From assembly GCA_947623455.1 (NCBI GenBank), contig OX392530.1, positions 28,923,405 through 28,987,404 of the forward strand: a stretch of 64,000 nucleotides of DNA, given 5' to 3'. Positions 61,501 through 64,000 of this stretch are shown piece by piece. The position numbers and the translations under genes are program-made. The notes under the pieces were generated by a model. It did not search any database and was not told the DNA's origin. It saw nothing but the letters and a program-made list of their open reading frames with translations. The DNA is from Mimachlamys varia (Eukaryota; Mollusca; Bivalvia; Pectinida; Pectinidae). Each line of letters opens with the position of its first letter. The stretch's first letter is position 1.

Positions 61501-63868
61501 GTTCTAACTAGACTTTATCTTAGTAATCTCTCACACTTATACTTGTTCTAACTAGACTTTATCTTAGTAACCTCTCTCACACTTGTTCTAACTAGACTTT
61601 ATCTTAGTAACCTCTCACACTCATACTAGTTCTAACTAGACTTTATCTTAGAACCTCTTGCACACTTGTTCTAATTAGACTTAATCTTAGTAACCTCTCT
61701 CACACTTATACTTGTTCTTACTAGACTTTATCTTAGTAACCTCTCTCTCACACTAGTTCTAACTAGACTTTATCTTAGTAACCTCTCTCACACTAGTTCT
61801 AACTAGACTTTATCTTAGTAACCTCTCTCACACTTATACTTGTTCTTACTAGACTTTATCTTAGTAACCTCTCTCTCACACTAGTTCTAACTAGACTTTA
61901 TCTTAGTAACCTCTCTCACACTAGTTCTAACTAGACTTTATCTTAGTAACCTCTCTCACACTTATACTTGTTCTAACTAGACTTTATCTTAGTAACCTCT
62001 CTCACACTTGTTCTAACTAGACTTTATCTTAGTAACTTCTTTCACACTTATACTTGTTCTAACTAGACTTAATCTTAGTTACCTCTCTAACACACATATT
62101 CTCACTGAACTTTATCTTAGTAATCTCTCACACTTATACTTGTTCTAACTAGACTTTATCTTAGTAATCTCTCACACTTATACTTGTTCTAACTAGACTT
62201 TATCTTAGTAATCTCTCACACTTATACTTGTTCTAACTAGACTTTATCTTAGTAATCTCTCACACTTATACTTGTTCTAACTAGACTTTATCTTAGAACC
62301 TCTCACACTTGTTCTAACTAGACTTTATCTTAGTAACCTCTCACACTCATACTAGTTCTAACTAGACTTTATCTTAGAACCTCTTGCACACTTGTTCTAA
62401 TTAGACTTTATCTTACAATGTAGTTACCTTGAGTAGTTTTCCACACTTTTTGGCTAGTTGCTCTAGAAAGTTCTCAGCGCTGGTCCATTCCTGTATCTTA
62501 TAGGTCTGTTTTATGTAATCTTTCTTCACACGTTTTAACAAGTCTGCAATGTAGTCCTCTGGGGTCTTCACCATTTCTACACGTACCTGTACAGTGCATA
62601 ATGATACCTAGAGCTATTACGCTACTCAAAGACTGAGTGAAGGTATACAAAAACGATATATAGAGTACTAGTTTGCTTTTCTTTAAACATATTTCTCTAA
62701 ACAATTCTGGGTTTTGTATTATAGAAAATCAAAATATTAAACCACACATTGCTGGAGCTGATGCTTCCACAGTATATTACAGCCATGTCAACCTGTTATT
62801 AAGAATGACTCATTATACAGGACACTTGTCTATAAAGGACAGATTCATCAGACATACACAATGCAATTTACTATATATTAACCAACCTCTGTATAAAGGA
62901 CACCTGACTATAAAGGGCATTTTTGCTCAGTTCCATGGGTGTCTTTTATATACAGATTTGGCTTTATTATGGAAGCAAATTTAAGAGACAATAGCATGGC
63001 TTATTTTCTTCTATGAAATGCCTACATTTGCAACCTAAAATGACCATGTTATTAAAACCTTGGTTCTATTGATCCAAGAAGGAAAATAAACATGAATAGA
63101 CAGTATATAGTTGGCCAACATGACTATAAATACAACAGCTAGGAGCATTTATCTGTGTACACGATTCACTGCCACAGCGACTTACAATTCCTTTGAGGAC
63201 AAACTCAGTTTTGGAATCTGCTGAAGGATACACAACACCTGGACAGTCGACCAGGTAAATCCTCTTCATAAGCGTCACATACTGCCACACCTGGAAAACA
63301 GAACATTGATTAGGTGTAAATTATAGTGAAAAAGATTTCCTCTGTAAAAAGTTAATCCATGCACATGTGTTTTTTAATTTGTCCCACTTGGAAATCCCCT
63401 CTCCTAGAAATTTTAGATAACCCCACTTAACTGATTTCTGAATCAAACTTCTATTTCCTTTGTACTGCTGCATATCAGAAATTAGGTGCAACCGGCTAAA
63501 TTTACTTTGTTGCTCCTACTATAGTTGTAACAGACAAATTTACCTTTGTTTCGCCTGCTATAGGTGTAACAGACAAATTTACCTTTGTTTCGCCTGCTAT
63601 AGGTGTAACAGACTAAAACCTTTGTTTCTCCTGCTATAGCTGTAACAGACTAAATTTACCTTTGTTTCACCTGCTATAGGTGTAACAGAATAAATTTACC
63701 TTTATTTCTCCTGCTATATGTGTAACAGACAAATTTTACCTTTGTTTCTCCTGCTATAGGTGCAACATTACAGACTTTCTTGGCCCGGAGGGTGTTGATG
63801 ATGGAGCTCTTTCCCACATTGGGGTAGCCTATAAATCCAACACTGATCTGTTTCTTGTCTGAGTGTAG
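55427..63868 (-). CDS. GNL2: GNL2/NOG2 nucleolar GTP-binding protein, C-terminal 438 residues (6 exons, 5'-partial)
   Basis: GNL2 (yeast Nog2) is a circularly permuted GTPase that binds pre-60S ribosomal particles in the nucleolus and nucleus and checks rRNA assembly before export. Six exons, all phase 0, join without error. Residues are numbered from 63868: G1/P-loop GYPNVGKS 14-21, APIAGETK 36-43, G3 DCPG 58-61, the conserved domain after the GTPase ([54 protein letters not shown]) to 160, then a low-complexity acidic region with a Glu run, and a basic C-terminus [21 protein letters not shown]4 (NKxD) and the N-terminus precede the window edge, as expected for permutation. The disordered C-terminal region looks shorter than in vertebrate GNL2. 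Introns are full of minisatellites. Confidence 0.96.
55650..56255. other. GNL2 last-intron sequence, no gene seen
   Basis: Three overlapping + strand frames of 69-98 codons occur (55605-56117), but they have no recognisable domain, sit inside an intron, and show no splice or promoter support. Confidence 0.5.
56256..57095. repeat. 39-bp minisatellite in the last GNL2 intron
   Basis: About 21 copies of CTACTAGAACTGTTACATAT plus GGGATAACACTAATACACC, very uniform in the centre (56660-56990) and diverged at both edges. It lies some 630 bases from the GNL2 donor at 57720 and does not convincingly contain that exon's end. Confidence 0.95.
57096..57720. other. Intronic sequence, no gene seen
   Basis: Between the minisatellite and the GNL2 exon at 57721; the donor CAG|GTATGT (minus strand) is at its right end. 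Confidence 0.55.
57721..58452 (-). CDS. GNL2: GNL2 exon: acidic low-complexity region
   Basis: 244 codons, phase 0 at both ends. Acceptor ATTTTTAAG and donor AACAG|GTATGT on the minus strand. It starts [18 protein letters not shown], holds the family core [20 protein letters not shown], a Glu run ([12 protein letters not shown]), then mixed K/E/S sequence ending [10 protein letters not shown]. The reading frame continues upstream of 58311 to the acceptor, so no internal start should be placed there. Plus-strand frames (57879-58483) are shadows of the Glu/Ser/Lys codons. Confidence 0.93.
58620..58735. repeat. Two diverged copies of a CRE/GC-box/octamer-like segment
   Basis: TGACGTCGACAACAATACAA, then GTGGGCGGAGCTATGCAAAT, is repeated about 65 bases later as TGACGTCACCAACAATAAAC, then GTGGGCGGAGCTTGCAAAT. 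Each copy carries TGACGTC(A), GGGCGG and an ATGCAAAT-like octamer. Intronic in GNL2. Confidence 0.75.
58862..58986. other. Long hairpin in a GNL2 intron
   Basis: Arms 58862-58917 and 58932-58986 are reverse complements with few mismatches (GGTTATCGGGGATAACTACA against its complement) around a 14-base loop. Non-coding, MITE-like or a structured intronic RNA. Confidence 0.85.
59357..59950 (+). mobile_element. Non-autonomous element with terminal hairpin (Helitron-like?) and 157-bp internal repeats
   Basis: Starts near TCGCTCACCTGG and ends with the hairpin GCTCACCGGACCTTCGGTCC|AGGTGAGC (59921-59948) followed by TAA. The first GCTCACCTGG (59357-59366) is also the complement of the last CCAGGTGAGC (59939-59948). 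Inside are three copies of a 157-bp repeat (GTCAGAGTCACCATTTATGC at 59417, 59573 and, with a change, 59730) and a GC-rich duplication GACGGCCGCCGGACACCGGA. A hairpin near a CTAA end and a TC start suit a non-autonomous Helitron, but the flanking-T rule is not met at the right side. A similar terminus is at 54965. Confidence 0.6.
60099..60197 (-). CDS. GNL2: GNL2 exon: GGEPDF...FVRPPGSEE
   Basis: 33 codons, phase 0. Acceptor TTCCTTTCAG, donor GAGGAG|GTAGGC (minus strand). It encodes [18 protein letters not shown] and [15 protein letters not shown], the most conserved block after the GTPase domain in NOG2 proteins. Confidence 0.95.
60298..62412 (-). repeat. Array E: 2.1-kb GNL2 intron minisatellite, about 40-bp unit
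   Basis: About 50 copies. On + the unit is CTAACTAGACTTTATCTTAG, then TAACCTCTCTCACACTTGTT, with longer variants holding TTATACTTG. Read on the GNL2 strand the unit contains GAGGTTACTAAGATAAAGTC, which aligns with the exon junction CAAG|GTAACT...AAGATAAAGTCTA directly beside it at 62405-62432 after a seven-base difference. A block repeats at 729 bp (61371 and 62100). Confidence 0.93.
62428..62586 (-). CDS. GNL2: GNL2 exon: [17 protein letters not shown]...KCGKLLK
   Basis: 53 codons, phase 0. Acceptor CACTGTACAG, donor CTCAAG|GTAACT (minus strand). It covers the helical region after G3 ([38 protein letters not shown]). The donor is the likely ancestor of array E. Confidence 0.95.
63186..63290 (-). 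CDS. GNL2: GNL2 exon: G3 motif DCPG
   Basis: 35 codons, phase 0. Acceptor TGTTTTCCAG, donor GAATT|GTAAGT. It encodes [20 protein letters not shown] and [19 protein letters not shown] is the G3 (DxxG) box of the permuted GTPase. Confidence 0.96.
63497..63762 (-). repeat. Array D: about 39-bp minisatellite copying the end of a GNL2 exon and its donor
   Basis: About seven copies including the real exon end. On the GNL2 strand each is CACCTATAGCAGGAGAAACA AAG (coding APIAGETK in the true exon) followed by GTAAATTTGTCTGTTA. The genuine junction is the copy nearest the exon (63740); the copies lie wholly in the intron and keep a donor-like AAAGGTAAA with small changes (one lacks it). Confidence 0.95.
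63740..63868 (-). CDS. GNL2: GNL2 exon: P-loop (G1) and GETK
   Basis: 43 codons, phase 0. Acceptor TTCTTATCAG, donor ACAAAG|GTAAAA. It encodes [20 protein letters not shown], then [20 protein letters not shown] and ETK. The P-loop is intact and the donor seeds array D. The frame running past 63740 into the repeat is intron. Confidence 0.96.
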
Positions 63869-63935
63869 CTGATAAGAAAACAAATAGCAAACAATTAAAA
63901 CCTAATTATCACACACTTATATAATACAGCTATTA

Positions 63936-64000
63936 AACAGTCAACACCTAATATTATAAAGCTGAACTAAACCAGTCAACACCTAATGTTATAAAGTTAT
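63936..64000. repeat. Start of a 35-bp tandem repeat at the window edge
   Basis: CAGTCAACACCTAATATTAT at 63938 recurs, with one change, at 63973. At least two copies; it probably continues past the edge in the upstream GNL2 intron. Confidence 0.7.

Overview
This is nuclear DNA from an animal, most likely a bivalve mollusc. The call rests on intron-rich genes with GT-AG splice sites, EGF, Notch (LNR) and SREC-type modules, mollusc-style SINE, mariner and LINE remnants, and many minisatellites. The species cannot be named from the sequence. Two real protein genes are visible, arranged tail to tail. On the + strand (892-46951) 13 exons give one continuous 883-residue C-terminal part of a membrane receptor; its 5' end lies upstream of the window. 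On the - strand (63868-55427) six exons give 438 C-terminal residues of the circularly permuted ribosome-biogenesis GTPase GNL2/NOG2; its N-terminus lies beyond the right edge. All exon junctions were joined by hand, and every phase matches. | The + strand receptor is unusual. Its ectodomain has EGF repeats (at least one Ca-binding type), three LNR modules, a NOD-like and a NODP-like segment, which together form the Notch negative regulatory region. These are followed by SREC/MEGF10-type EGF repeats, a Thr/Ser stalk, one membrane helix and a 200-residue acidic, proline-rich tail. The tail has no ankyrin repeats, and there is no furin loop. It is a Notch-related receptor with no Notch intracellular domain. 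| Most of the window is tandem repeat inside introns, and the arrays are the main discovery. Four of them begin with the last bases of an exon plus its own 5' splice site and then repeat that junction: about 15 kb of 29-bp units after exon 1, about 5.1 kb of 35-bp units after the exon at 26947, about 9.1 kb of 42-bp then 46-bp units after the exon at 33490, and a short array of roughly 39-bp units in GNL2 (63.50-63.74 kb). A fifth array in GNL2 (60.30-62.41 kb) probably began the same way. The arrays always extend into the intron in the direction of transcription, on both strands. In the 35-bp array most of about 145 copies keep a GTAAGTAT donor complementary to the U1 snRNA 5' end. In the 42-bp array the unit is a whole number of codons, open for about 17 copies, so a choice among donors would add 14-residue Cys-containing modules in frame. 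| Layout: 1-640 minisatellite and a fold-back element; 892-46951 receptor exons with giant introns (array A 1.09-16.18 kb; LINE, RT and SINE remnants 16.8-19.3 kb; EGF/LNR/NOD exons 20.06-26.06 kb; SREC exons 26.5-33.6 kb around array B; array C 33.6-42.7 kb; membrane and tail exons 45.0-46.95 kb); 46.95-55.43 kb 3' flank with a 30-bp minisatellite, a G-run and transposon remnants (mariner, SINE, fold-backs); 55.43-63.87 kb GNL2 with minisatellite-filled introns. No tRNA, rRNA or CRISPR array was recognised.
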